NCBI RefSeq assembly: GCF_019320115.1
Contig: NC_089584.1
Span: 58,710,852-58,774,851 of the forward strand
From: Miscanthus floridulus
Lineage: Eukaryota > Streptophyta > Magnoliopsida > Poales > Poaceae
Length of the DNA stretch: 64,000 bases
Direction of reading: 5' to 3'
Shown here: piece after piece, positions 22,670 to 33,553 of the stretch
How positions within the stretch are numbered: position 1 is the first letter of the stretch
Layout of the letters: each line of letters starts with the position of its first letter
The notes under the pieces: generated by a model
Told to the model about the DNA's origin: nothing
Seen by the model: only the letters and a program-made list of their open reading frames with translations
Database searches by the model: none
Translations under genes and position numbers: made by a program

Positions 22670-23059
22670 TCATATATGTAGATATGCCGGCAGCAGCCGG
22701 CCATGGTGCAGGACATTTTCTAGATGCACAAGTGCATAACAACGTCGCGTAGTTGAAGGATGAACTAGGCGGCAAAGTTGAATAAGTCTGCAAGGATTTA
22801 GAGCCAAATGGCGCAAGATAACAAGTTCAACGTTACATGGTGGACCATTATCGAATACAACACAAGTGTCGGCTGCTTGTCCTGTTGTCCGTGCCTGGAC
22901 AGGAAAATCATTCTGCGTAGCTTTGAAATAGAAACAGACAACTGGTGTGACCGGCCGGCCTGCATCCTTTGATGATATTGCGCTTATACAAGTTTTAATA
23001 CACACTTCAGGGTCAAGACAGGTGAAATTTATAGATGCACAAAGCAAGAAAGTGGTCAA
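22670..23059 (-). other. unrecognised ORF, 129 codons
   Basis: An ORF runs MTTFLLCASINF to LLPAYLHI with ten or more cysteines and a hydrophilic middle (KATQNDFPVQARTTGQ). It matches no family I can name. There is no clear upstream promoter and the start overlaps the first unit of a tandem array. It may be a gene remnant or chance. Confidence 0.2.
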
Positions 23060-23084
23060 GATACATAGGAACTGTAGCAGACTT

Positions 23085-23740
23085 CACATTCTCGTCTTGT
23101 TCGTTACAGGAACCTGAAAGCCTTCGTGTTGCTAGTTGCTACACCAAACGGACGATTAATCCAATCTGTGCAGCATCCAAAAAAAATCACATTCTCATCT
23201 TGTTCGTTACAGGAACCTAAAAGACTTCATGTTGCTAGTTGCTACACCAAATGGACGATCAATCCGATCTATACAACATCCCAAAAAAAAAATTACCAGA
23301 CTTCACATTCTCGTCTTGTTCGTTACAGGAACCTGAAAGACTTCGTGTTACAAGTTGCTACACCAAACGGACGATCAATCCAATATGTACAGCATCCCAA
23401 TGAAATTCACATTCTCGTTGCTAGTTGCTACACCAAAAGGACGATCAATCCAATCTGTACAGCATCCCAAAAAAAATCGCATTCTCGTCTTGTTTGTTAC
23501 AGGAACCTGAAAGACTTGGTGCTGATAGTTGCAACCCCAAACGGACGATCAATCCGATCAGTACAGCATTCTCATTGCTAGTTGCTACACCAAACGGATG
23601 ATCAGTCCAATCTTTACAGCACCCCAAAAAATTCACATTGTCTTGTTCGTTACAGGAACCTGAAAGACTTCATGTTGCTAGTTGCTACACCAAACGGACG
23701 ATCAATCCAATCAGCATCCAAAAAAAAATACCAGGCGTAA
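23085..23740. repeat. tandem array of an approximately 105-bp unit
   Basis: The unit contains GTTACAGGAACCTGAAAGAC, TTGCTAGTTGCTACACCAAA, CGGACGATCAATCCAATCTG and ACAGCATCCCAAAAAAA. Copies begin near 23100, 23205, 23322, 23497 and 23650, with shorter partial units of about 65-75 bp between (23415, 23575). The A-run length and a deletion of the middle vary among copies. A diverged copy lies at 22176-22270. Confidence 0.8.
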
Positions 23741-24353
23741 CAGTTTTTTTTTCAAGTATAGCCTACCTCTATGACCACCTTCAAATAACTGAACCAATAG
23801 ATTTTGAAATTCACAAAGTCTCGCTGTCGACGGGGAGATCGTCTACCAATGAAAACACAGCGCCATTAAAACCTAGAAAAAATCATGGAAAATGCGAGCA
23901 CCCGTGACAAAGAAAGGACTTAACCTGGGTGGGCAAGTTCGCGGACAATCTTCATTTCTACTGCTTCTAAATGCAATCTCAACTTTCGTACTGACATGTG
24001 TGGTGGTCTGGTGGACATCAACAAGTGAAGTTGGTAGTCTTGCATTCAACAGTACCACTTTACAATAATTCATCATTAGGATCATTGATGATTTCCCTCT
24101 AGTTTTCAGCCTGCCAACAGACTGTTGTAGCTAAATCTAGAAAGAACTACATATATGTATGTACGTGTAGTTGCGAGTACTATGGATGTGAATGTCCTTG
24201 AGGACAGACGGAGAGCCACATACAAAAAGGCAACCCTTCAAAAGTTCATAATGAATCAATAAATACACAAACTGCAGTGCAAGAACCATTCTCCTTCAAA
24301 TAAAAGTAAAAGGAGTGCGCTTTGCTTCTAAACGCCAAAGTATGCTGTTTGAT
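23741..24353. other. 3' flank of the LysM kinase gene
   Basis: No coding sequence recognised. The 150-200 bp next to 24353 probably hold the minus-strand 3' UTR of the kinase gene. Confidence 0.45.
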
Positions 24354-27300
24354 TCATCTACCATAGGAAACACCACTAAATACTTCGCCATCACCTCCAA
24401 GTGATGCTTCCCGCTCAATAGAGGTGAGATGGATTTGACACAGAGTTGGCATGATGTCCCTCATCTCAGACCGGTTCAATGGATGCTCACTTAGGCACCA
24501 CATTGAAACATTTGCCATCTATAGAACAGAGAAAGGCAAGATTCAGTTATCTGAGATCTTTAAGTGAACAGTACTATGCATTTTCACTAACCTTGCACAC
24601 TTCTTCTATGGGATAGCTATCCTTCAAGTTAGGATCTATAACTGTTTCCAATGAGCTCTCTAGATCTTCTGATTTGAAGACTTTCCTCATCTGTTCACAG
24701 AGATGTATTTCTTGATTTCATTTTATTATAATACAACCTTGCTGAAAGTTAGCATGCAAACCACAAAAAATAACCACACCAGACATTCTAAGTGCTCGCA
24801 AGGACTCTTACAATTGAGATTATTGACTTCATCTTGTTGACTTCTTTGTTATCCCGGATAAGTGCACGGAGTCCAGTAATGAGCTCTGCAAGAACTACTC
24901 CAAATGCATACACATCAGACTTGGTAGTCATGTGAAGTTCAAGAACTGACCTGCAGTATTAAATTCATACAGTGAGTACTACATATGAAAATGTACCAGC
25001 TGGTTGGACTGAAAATCATATTCAAATGAAAACTAACTCAGGCGGAAGGTATCCTGGCGTTCCAACTAAACGAGTTGCCATACATTCTTCTTCATCACTA
25101 CGCTCAACAAGTTTCACTAGTCCGAAATCTGCAACCTGTTCAACAGAGAATACTCAGATGCTCATGTCTGAGCAGATACAGAAATTTGGTCGTTTAAAAG
25201 AGACTTACTTTAGCTCTTAATCCATTGTCGAGCAGAATATTGCTTGTTTTGATGTCACGATGCACATAACAGGCCTTAGTATGATCATGAATGTACTCAA
25301 TACCACGTGCTGCATCCAATGCTATCTGTGTTCTATTAGTGTATATCAAAACTCAACACCATGTACAGCCTCATGTAATACAGGAAATTTCTGCTTCCAG
25401 AAACTTCCTATAAGAATGAATAATGTTATACCTGTTTCTTTTAAATGTATTTGTAGAAAATAATAAATAAATAATCTTAAAAATTATGAAGACAGCATAC
25501 TTACTATCATGAAGACATATTAATTTTTAAAATATATTAGTTACAATTTTTACTGGAGGGGGCACTGATTAAACTTAACCTACACGGTTGTTTCTCCATC
25601 GCATACCTTTCAGCAACGGATCATGTAGATGCTCACTAAGTGATCCATTCTGGACATATTCATACACAAGGTACAGGTGATCATCCCCAGCAGCATAACC
25701 AATCAACTCAACCTATTTGTAATTGAACGCATTAGGAAAGTCTGTGTTCACAAGCAAAGAACCAATACAAAGATATCCACTTCCTATTGGATTTTAGGAA
25801 TTAAGTACATACCACGTTAATGTGATGTACTTTGCACAGAGCTTTCAACTCAGCAAAGAATTCCTTCGATTTGCTTGCTTTCATCTTCTTAATTGCAATT
25901 TCCTATGAGGAAAGTAACACATAAGGATCTTTTCATGATTCTACATGAGACAATACAGAGATATCTTACATGTGCTCCTATGAAACCAAGGTAAACACTG
26001 CCATATCCTCCCTCGCCGATCTTTCTTTTCTCATCGAAATTAGCTGTAGCATCTCCAACTACTTTCAAACTAAAAATGACAGGCCTCTCTGTTTGGAATG
26101 GGTCAATATCTGCAACCATTCAATTCAGAGTAATAAGATAAGATACGTTATGTTTAGCTAAAAATTTAGAAGCAGAAGCATGTATCACAGGAGAAGACCA
26201 TTAATTCTCATGGATGGAAAGAAACGGCTCTCCAGAGCAGCGATGCTGGTGTTTCTGGGAGCTCTCTCCATTTTTATTTCGGGTGCTTCAACATTTTGCT
26301 GAGAAGACCTTCTCAGGCGAAGAATGACAGTGAAGACGCAGAAGAACAATATTGCAGCTGATATGGATGCTGCTATTATGATTGTCATACTACGAACCCC
26401 TAAAAAGGATCAAACAAACAACAGACAGAAAAAAAAGATCAGCTTAATGGGAGCAGAAAATGGCATGTATGGTTTAATTGAATACCACTGAAGAGCACAA
26501 GAAACAAAAATTCAATTTCAAACACATTTGGATTGCAAGAAGCATCTGCATCTTGTGTGTTACTAGACATTAAACATCAATCATACAAATATCTTGTAGC
26601 ACAAGCTTTGTGCATAAATTTTAAGTAATTTAGAATAATGTAAATATGAAAATGTTTAGTTGTGACTTACTTTTCTTAGAAGAACCAGCAACTCCCATTG
26701 GAATAAACAAGGCGAAGAATGACAGTGAAGATGCAGAAGAACAATATTGCAGCTGATATGGATGCTGCTATTATGATTGTCATACTACGAACCCCTAAAA
26801 AGGATAAAAAAAACAACAGACAGAAAAAAAAAAGATCAGCTTAATGGGAGCAGAAAATGGCATGTGTGGTTTAATTGAATACCACTGAAGAGCACAAGAA
26901 ACAAAAATTCAATTTCAAACACATTTGGATTGCAAGAAGCATCTGCATCTTGTGTGTTACTAGACATTAAACATCAATCACACAAATATCTTGTAGCACA
27001 AGCTTTGTGCATAAATTTTAAGTAATTTAGAATAATGTAAATATGAAAATATTTAGTTGTGACTTACTTTTCTTAGAAGAACCAGCAACTCCCATTGGAA
27101 TAAACAAGATCCATCCTGGTTTAATGAAATCAGGATTTGTCACACTTGGATTCAAGTTTAAGATATCTTGTGGACTTGAATGGAACAAGCTTGCAATAGT
27201 AATCAGGGTATCTTCCTCCTGCACTGAATAAGACAATACTCCCTCTGATGCTGTTGAGGAACACCCGCATGGGAGGTGAACCGTAATTGTATTCCCAGGT

Positions 27301-27730
27301 GTCAATTGCAAACCATCACCAACATTCATTGCAAGCCCGCTGAAGGTATTACTCTTAACTTCGTCAGGTGTGTCATCCGACTCCACTTTATATTGAGTGT
27401 CATGAAAAAAAGCAGTCGTGGTGTTGCTGATAGCCTGACACTTGCATGCCACGCCCATCAACAGGTCCTCTGAACCAGAGAGCCGCTTGATAGTCTTGAT
27501 GAGAGATGCATTACCGTTGAATACGGAGACAATCTCTGACAGGTTACGCCCTTGAGGAGTGACGTAAAGGAATGAGCCGCATAAAGGGTTGATGGACACA
27601 GCATTGCAGTGCAAGGGTTGCCATTCCGCAGTTGATGCTATGCTGCTTCTTGGATGATCAATGAAAGAGGCGCTTGTATAGTGGTGTTGCAGAAACCGGT
27701 GAGGAAGAACAGGAAACCATGTTTAGCCAT
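24354..27730 (-). CDS. LysM domain receptor-like kinase (LYK3-like), possibly defective
   Basis: Exons on the minus strand: LysM exon 27730-27068, transmembrane exon 26399-26199, then 26109-25970, 25902-25813, 25712 to about 25584, about 25325-25209, 25135-25038, 24950-24812, 24690-24592 and 24518-24354. The ectodomain has paired cysteines and a LysM segment ([20 protein letters not shown], then [16 protein letters not shown]). A helix ([20 protein letters not shown]) precedes the kinase, which keeps the glycine loop [17 protein letters not shown] lysine, FFAEL glutamate, [15 protein letters not shown] and GYLPPE. Such kinases sense chitin-type glycans at the plasma membrane. Oddities: the ATG at 27730 opens a signal-like peptide ([13 protein letters not shown]) out of frame with the LysM exon; a stop-containing duplicate exon lies at 26794-26671; and the junction between 25712 and 25209 lacks part of a conserved segment. 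It may be a pseudogene or a spliced, altered gene. Confidence 0.8.
26315..27107. repeat. 395-bp tandem duplication inside the LysM kinase gene
   Basis: Unit A (26315-26709) and unit B (26710-27107) are almost identical, differing mainly in A-run lengths and a few bases. Each spans the end of the LysM exon, the following intron and the first part of the transmembrane exon. The junction at 26709/26710 joins the start of a transmembrane exon to the tail of the LysM exon. This yields a hybrid exon (26794-26671) with intact splice sites and an internal TAA at 26678-26676. Confidence 0.9.
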
Positions 27731-28526
27731 TGGTGAGCAAGCAGAGAGGCAAATGAAGTTTGGTTACAGAGGAGGTTTATTTCATAGTACAAACCTTGGA
27801 TTCTAGTGCTTGTACAGCACCTTGGGTGCCTGAGATGTTAATTGCCTGGCATGGCCAGCTATTGCACGCCTGCCACTGTTGTTTCTTGTTAAATCCGCTT
27901 CTCTGAAGCTCTGCACTGGTTGGAGCATAGGAAAATGACATCATAGAGTATCAAAGCTTATTACATCGTCCACCAACTCATGTCCAAAACTGAACAAATT
28001 GGCCAGCTAGCTGCAGGCCTCATGGTTTGATGGAGTCAAGCATGTCTTTGGCTTCCAACATTTGGCAGTTCTTGCAAGGTTCAGTGTTGGGGCGCGATGG
28101 CTGGGTCTCGAAGGTTCCCCATCTAACGTTTGTGCGATCAGCTTCATGATTTCAGGACACAGGCGGAGGCAGGCTTTGCGCCAAGAAGATGGGGCTGGAA
28201 TTAAGCCTGCGGAGGGTCCGGAGGCCACCGGCGGAGGCACTCGCGGAAGACGTACGGAGCTAAGCCTTCGGGTGGGGCCCCGAAGGGCGGCGGAGGCTGG
28301 AAGAAGCGCGGCGCAAGACAGGAGCGGATAGGGCAAAGGATAAGGCTGTTGCGCGACCGGTGGCGCAGAGGGGCTAGCGCGCGTCGCTCCTCGCGAGTTT
28401 GTTGGCTGCAGCTTTCCCACAGGCCACAGTCACAGCCGCTGCTCCTACCGTATCTACGTGAGAGGAATCACCCAATACAGTTGTAGCAACTGTAAAAAAA
28501 GTAGTACCGAACAGGAATATGACTTA
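27731..28526 (-). promoter_or_regulatory. upstream region of the LysM kinase gene
   Basis: This is the probable promoter side. A short minus-strand ORF (about 27940-27795) reads MMSFSYAPTSAELQRSGF and ends at a possible donor, but is not recognised. A GC-rich block at 28045-28400 carries a 137-codon ORF with Pro/Ala/Ser-rich, low-complexity translation that looks like a CpG-rich leader rather than a protein. Confidence 0.35.
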
Positions 28527-28651
28527 TTCGGCCTGATCGTTGATTGGTTTCCGGACTAATTTGGACTAGTTAATGCTAGTTTATTGTGAGAGAAAAACAT
28601 TGTTGGCTGGCTGGTTTGGGCTGGCTGAAACCAACAAGCGAACAGGCTGAA
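28527..28651. mobile_element. MITE, family A (GCCTGTTCGCTTG-type)
   Basis: The right end CCAACAAGCGAACAGGCTGAA is, within one or two bases, the complement of the left end TTCGGCCTGATCGTTGATTGG. The interior has GAGAGAAAAACATTG and GGCTGGCTGAAACC arms shared with the copy at 1607-1717. Confidence 0.65.
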
Positions 28652-29425
28652 TATCTCTTTGCACGTTTTTCAAAAAGCAAAATAATTTTTTGAATTGTTA
28701 TAATATCTGGATGTTGTATCCATTTTTAATTCAGTTTGTACCGGTATGTTCTACGTGACAAGATGAACAAAGCTAGACCCCACTTGCCTATGTTTCGAGG
28801 AATTTTATATAACATCAATTTATGTATAAATATGTGCTATAGTTGTACAACTTGAGCGGCAAGTTATTAAAATAAGCATAAAATAAGCTGTCAAGGGCAA
28901 ATTATTATACACACCCAATCTGCAACCCCTAATTCTAATACATTCTGCAACCTCTAATCTTAATACTTGTTGCGTCCCCTAATCCCAACCCAATCTACCT
29001 TGTATGTGCATGTGTTTTTCTTTTTGGCAACTTTATATGTGCAATAAATATCCTTTTGTGACAACTTATCCATTGTAGATGAGACAACTAATATGCAGGA
29101 TTTAGAAAGGTATCCGAACCTAAGGGTGACTGAAAACTGAAAATAAAAAAACACTGAAAAAACAAGACTAAAAACTAAAAAGAAAAGAAATAACATTCAA
29201 ACATAAAAAGGTTGACTGAAAACTGAAAGTAAAAAATATTTAAAAACTTGATTGAAAACTGACACTAAAAACACTAAAAAATTAACTAAAAACTAAAAAT
29301 AAAAAATGAAACTAAAATTGATAAAAAGAAAATAAAACTAAAATTGGTAAGTATATATTAAAAACTAAAGAAAAAACAAAAAAGAAAGAAAAAAGAAATA
29401 AATAAATAATAAAAACTAAAAGAAC
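28652..29425. other. AT- and A-rich non-coding stretch
   Basis: 29120-29425 is low-complexity, built from AAAACTGAAAATAAAAA-like units. 28652-29119 shows no gene or terminal repeat. Confidence 0.6.
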
Positions 29426-29840
29426 AAAACTGGGCCAGGCCGCGGCAGGGTCGCTCGCTCCCCACAAGCGCAACCCTGCACACAGTAACATTTGCGTAGG
29501 GCAAAGACCTCTGACCAAATGAGGAAGCCGCCCCATGGCTTACCAAAGGCTCATGAAGTACGATTGCATCCCAAGTCGGCTCGACAAAGGCCCATAAGAG
29601 GAAGGCGGAAACCAGAAGACAAAGACAAGAGAGCCCATGAGGGGGAATTAGGGGAAAGGATCCCAAAGGAATATACTATGGTTGGGCAAGTGCAAAAGTG
29701 TAATCAGTGGATATGGTGTATAATGGCCTATAAAAATGGAACTCAACCCCAAGGGAAAGAGGAGGGTTTTTGCTCGAAACCCTAGAAACACTATTGCCTC
29801 GGTTATTGTGCAAATTCATTAACAGGGCCTTCGAGCATCA
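29426..29840 (+). mobile_element. LTR-like remnant with TATA box
   Basis: The sequence has the look of a Gypsy LTR: a GC-rich start, then GGCCTATAAAAATGG at about 29724 and a purine-rich transcribed part ending in CTATTGCCTCGGTTATTG. No paired LTR, primer site or coding region was found, so it is tentative. Confidence 0.35.
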
Positions 29841-29845
29841 CCGTC

Positions 29846-29898
29846 GGCCCTGTTCGCTTGAACTTATCAGCCGGCTTTAATACCAGCCGAACAGGCCC
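29846..29898. mobile_element. short MITE, family A (internal deletion)
   Basis: GGCCCTGTTCGCTTG and CCGAACAGGCCC are the same ends as at 1607 and 28527, but only about 53 bp apart. Confidence 0.6.
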
Positions 29899-30021
29899 AA
29901 AGGCTCCTCTACCCGGTCAGGATCCCATAACCCAACATTCAGAGTTCATTATACTTGTAAATCAGAAAAACATAAAGCACCAAAAAGGATAGCATGATCT
30001 AGGGTATTTGCTAAGGGAGAT

Positions 30022-30427
30022 TGTCAATGCGGGACCCACGGGATACACCGCAAGGAAAAGAGGAGATCTAGTTTGATTAGGATTCCTCCCATGTAATCCT
30101 AGTAGTAATATTACCCTGTAATCCTACTAGGACTCTACATTGTAAACCGACTAGGACTCTGGCCTCCTGACTATATAAAGGAGGGCAGGGCTCCTTAGAT
30201 CGGGAGAATAGAACAGAGAACACAACGCAACACAACACTTTACAATCAATCCAACGCAAAGGCTAACACCGACTGGACGTAGGGCTATTACTCGATCACG
30301 GTCGAGGGCTCAAACCAGGATAAATCGACTGTCTCTTGCGTTTACCGTCGAGTTCTGCATACACTGAAACTCGAACATACTGCCCCGGGTATCCCCGTGG
30401 CAGGCTATCAGTGGTGAAACATCAATA
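30022..30427 (+). repeat. Gypsy element 1, 5' LTR
   Basis: It starts TGTCAATGCGGGACCCACGG and ends near AACATCAATA, about 406 bp. It contains GACTATATAAAGGAGGGCAG at about 30170, a strong TATA box giving a transcription start near 30200. It aligns throughout with 33163-33553. Confidence 0.8.
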
Positions 30428-30429
30428 GC

Positions 30430-30447
30430 TGGCGCGCCAGGTAGGGG
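30430..30447 (+). other. Primer binding site of Gypsy element 1
   Basis: TGGCGCGCCAGGTAGGGG follows the LTR after two bases. It is a tRNA 3'-end complement found in this Gypsy group. Element 2 has the mutated form TAGCACACCAGGTAGGGG at 33556-33573. Confidence 0.75.
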
Positions 30448-31723
30448 CTTTCGGCGAATTTGCATCCGAGAGCTCGACGGACCTCGACAACATGATCTTC
30501 TCGACGGGATCAACCTTCATCTTCGGTTCATGGATCTGCGAGGCAGGCGATGATGGCAAGCTCCAAAGTCGTCTCCTTGAAGATTTGGATAACCTTGAAG
30601 ACCTTTCTATTTTGACGACTATGACAGATCAACTCGTCGAAAGATTCACGTAGCTCGTGATGTTCGATCCAACTCAGATTTCGCGACTTTGCACATCCGA
30701 CTCAAATGCAGGCTCCACATCCGAGATGGAGTCTTTACCGAGTTCTTTCGAGAAACCAAGTTCTTTTTCGACGGGGCTCTAGAGCGCGGCCTCAGCCTAT
30801 CAAGAAAACAACTCGGAATACACTCAGAGTCCTTTCAAGAAGTCGGGTCCTCTCCTAATTGGACTCAACAACATAAAAGATCTTACCAAGACTTGCTCCA
30901 AGAAGTCGCCGGTCTAGTGCGAAGGCTATGGCTTACCGGAGCACAGGAAGGCCTCATACTAACCATGACATCTCAAGATTGCCTCGTCCACTGGCCGAGT
31001 CCTACTCCTAGAAGCAACAACACCTGATTAGTTGATGAGACAGCCGTTCTACCCTACCAAAAAGGCAGCATGCTCTACGACACCGATGCCTCCATAGAAG
31101 ACATCAACAACTCATGCAAGGCAGACATAGAAGCAGTACATGCCTGAGAAGTTTTTATGGTTCGACAATCACCGCTGATACCGCCACAAGCACCAGATGT
31201 CAGATCCTCAAATGAGTTAGAATCCAACATATCTCCCAACGCCCTGGAATACGATGGCGAGTCTGAGGGCCAGAAACAAGCCAGAGAAAGAAGAAATAAA
31301 CTAAAAGAATGTCATAGACGTCGCGCTAGACAGCACAAAGAAGCCTGGATCAAGTATGAGACAGAATTAGCCAAGTATGGCAAGAAGAAATACGATCAAG
31401 AAGCCAGAGAAAGACGAGCAGCCAGGGCACGCAATGCTCCATATGATAAGATCCGAGAAGTGTTAGAAGAACTTGAAGCCATTTCACATCCCAATGAAGA
31501 ACAAGAGCGACTCCGAGAACTTTTACGAACAACATCCTTAAAAGCACATGACGGAACGACCCGCTCTAGAATACCCACTGTTTCATCCAGGCAAGAAGTA
31601 CAAAGTCAAAGGAGGTCTTCTTTTGAAAGACTGGGGCCAAACAGAAGCCATGACCGAGGAAGCAGAAAAAACCATACTCAGAGTAACCAAGTTGAGCATA
31701 CCGGCCGAGAGCAAAAGAGCTAA
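30448..31723 (+). pseudogene. Gypsy element 1 gag N-terminal region
   Basis: The longest frame (31157-31723) encodes a charged, probably coiled-coil protein: KAPDVRSS-like start, repeated basic-acidic residues, NAPYDKIREVLEELEAISHP, then SSFERLGPNRSHDR. Element 2 (34302-35006) carries a close homologue. Upstream (30480-31150) the same reading shows several stops and frame changes. The frame runs into the 110-bp array and stops at 31721-31723, marking a deletion junction. Confidence 0.7.
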
Positions 31724-32560
31724 AAAATGCTTGAGTCCGCCGATGAGGGTAGCTAATAAGCTAACACCCGATCCAAAAAGCAAAATGGCTAAAATCATAC
31801 CTGAGCATACCGGCTGAGAGCAAAAGAGCTGAAAAGATGTTTGAGCCCGCCGATGAGGGTAGCTAATAAGCTAACACCCGATCCAAAAAGCAAAATGGCC
31901 GAAATCATGCCTGAGCATACCGGCTGAGAGCAAAAGAGCTGAAAAGATGCTTGAGCCCGCCGATGAGGGTAGCTAATAAGCTAACACCTGATCCAAAAAG
32001 CAAAATGGCTGAAATCATGCCTGAGCATACCGGCTGAGAGCAAAAGAGCTGAAAAGATGCTTGAGCCTATGGATGAGAGTAGCTAATAAGCTAACACCCG
32101 ATCCAAAAAGCAAAATGGCTGAAATCATGCCTGAGCATACCGGCTAAGAGCAAAAGAGCTAAAAAGATGCTTGAGCCCGCCGATGAGGGTAGCTAATAAG
32201 CTGACACCCGATCCAGAAAGCAAAATGGTTGAAATCATGCCTGAGCATACCGGCTGAGAGCAAAAGAGCTAAAAAGATGTTTGAGCCCACCGATGAGGGT
32301 AGCTAATAAGCTGACACGTGATCCAAAAAGCAAAATGGCTGAAATCATGCCTGAGCATACCGGCTGAGAGCAAAAGAGCTGAAAAGGTGCTTGAGCCCGC
32401 CGATGAGGGTAGCTAATAAGCTGACACCCGATCCAAAAAGCAAAATGGCTGAAATTACGCCTGAGCATACAGGCTGAGAGCAAAAGAGCTGAAAAGATGC
32501 TTGAGCCCGCCAATGAGGGTAGCTGATAAGCTAACACCCGAACCAATCCTAAGATGTTCC
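31691..32560. repeat. 110-bp tandem array, about 8 copies (Gypsy element 1)
   Basis: The box TGAGCATACCGGC begins at 31692 and recurs exactly every 110 bp through 32462. The unit includes GAGAGCAAAAGAGCT, TGCTTGAGCCCGCCGATGAG, GGTAGCTAATAAGCTAACAC and CAAAAAGCAAAATGGCTGAA. No length variation is seen among copies. The unit is not a multiple of three, so it does not encode a repeated peptide in one frame. Confidence 0.95.
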
Positions 32561-32569
32561 TACTCGACA

Positions 32570-32830
32570 AATCAAGAAAGTTTGTCAAGACAACGATCTA
32601 AAAAACTGAGTTGTTTACACGGCTCATATGGAAGCCAAACAAGTACTCAACAAATCAAGAAAGTTTGTCAAGGCAAAGATCTACAAAAACCGAGTTGTTT
32701 ACACAGCTCATATGAAAGCCAGATAAGTACTCGACAAATCAAGAAAGTTTGTCAAGACAAGGATATACAAATACCGAGTTGTTCACACAGCGCAGTCAAA
32801 AGCATGACAAACACTTGACTAAATCAAAGA
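32570..32830. repeat. 84-bp tandem repeats, 3 copies (Gypsy element 1)
   Basis: AATCAAGAAAGTTTGTCAAG recurs at about 32570, 32653 and 32737, each followed by a GAGTTGTTTACACxGCTCATATG-like segment (x variable) and AGTACTCGACA. The same array exists in element 2 (38045-38260). Confidence 0.85.
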
Positions 32831-32932
32831 CATCCAGGCAAAGAAGACATCAACAAAAAAATAAAGGATCTTCATTTAAAAAGAAGTATAATATCCTTAT
32901 TACAGAAGCTAGAGTACTAAAGTCAAAATACA

Positions 32933-33097
32933 TCAAGCATCACCATCAGGAGAAGAAATATCAATATCAAGATTATCTACAATCCTACTAGCCAAATCTT
33001 CGACCTCAGGCTCCATCTTTTCAACAGCATCAAGGTATTCTTGACTCTCGGCTTCCTCTGCAATCTTGGGCAGAGGCATCTCTAGGGCAAGAACCCT
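32933..33097 (-). pseudogene. Tail of the Gypsy antisense gene (element 1)
   Basis: On the minus strand it reads KIAEEAESQEYLDAVEK, MEPEVEDLASRIVDNL and ends SSPDGDA with TGA at 32935-32933. It is nearly identical to the C-terminus of the antisense gene in element 2 (38581-38369), so the gene belonged to the common ancestor. All upstream exons are deleted. Confidence 0.8.
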
Positions 33098-33162
33098 AGC
33101 TATTGTAAAAGAACAATCAATCCAATATACAAGTCATTTACTTTTTCGGCTCCGGCCACCTC

Positions 33163-33553
33163 TGTCGGTGCGAGACCCACAGGATACCCCGCAAGGAAGG
33201 GAGAAGATCTAGTCTAACTAGGATTCCTCCCCTGTAATCTTAGTAGCAGTATTCTATAATCCTACTAGAAACTCTCATTGTAAATCAACTAGGATTCTAA
33301 CCTCCTAACTATATAAAGGAGGGCAGGGATCCTAGGGACAGGCGACTTTTGACAACACAACACTTGACAATCAATCCAATGCAAAGGCTAACGCCGACTG
33401 GACGTAGGGCTATTACTCGATCAAAGATTGAGGGTCCGAATCAGGATAAATCGACTATCTCTTGTGTTAACCGTCGAGTTTCGCATACGCTGAAGCCCAA
33501 ACATACTACCTTGGGAACCCCCGTGGCAGGCTATCAGTGGTCAAACATCGACA
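33163..33553 (+). repeat. Gypsy element 2, 5' LTR
   Basis: It starts TGTCGGTGCGAGACCCACAG and ends AACATCGACA (TG...CA), about 391 bp, with AACTATATAAAGGAGGGCAG as its TATA region near 33308. It aligns fully with 30022-30427. Confidence 0.85.

Larger units (their letters stand above)
30022..33162 (+). mobile_element. Gypsy element 1 (Tat-like), pol deleted
   Basis: Layout: 5' LTR 30022-30427, primer site 30430-30447, leader and gag 5' part to 31723, then directly a 110-bp array (31691-32560), an 84-bp array (32570-32830) and the last part of an antisense gene (33097-32933). All of pol and most of the antisense gene are missing. The next LTR (33163) belongs to the sister element. The preceding GAGAT could be a target duplication, but its partner is lost. 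Confidence 0.75.

Noticed and set aside
28007..28420. 137-codon Pro/Ala-rich ORF upstream of the LysM kinase
   Set aside because: It is low complexity, has no domain, and is better explained as a CpG-rich promoter or leader region.
31691..32560. Possible CRISPR array (regular 110-bp period)
   Set aside because: The whole 110-bp unit repeats with no unique spacers, and the context is a plant Gypsy element with gag and pol remnants.
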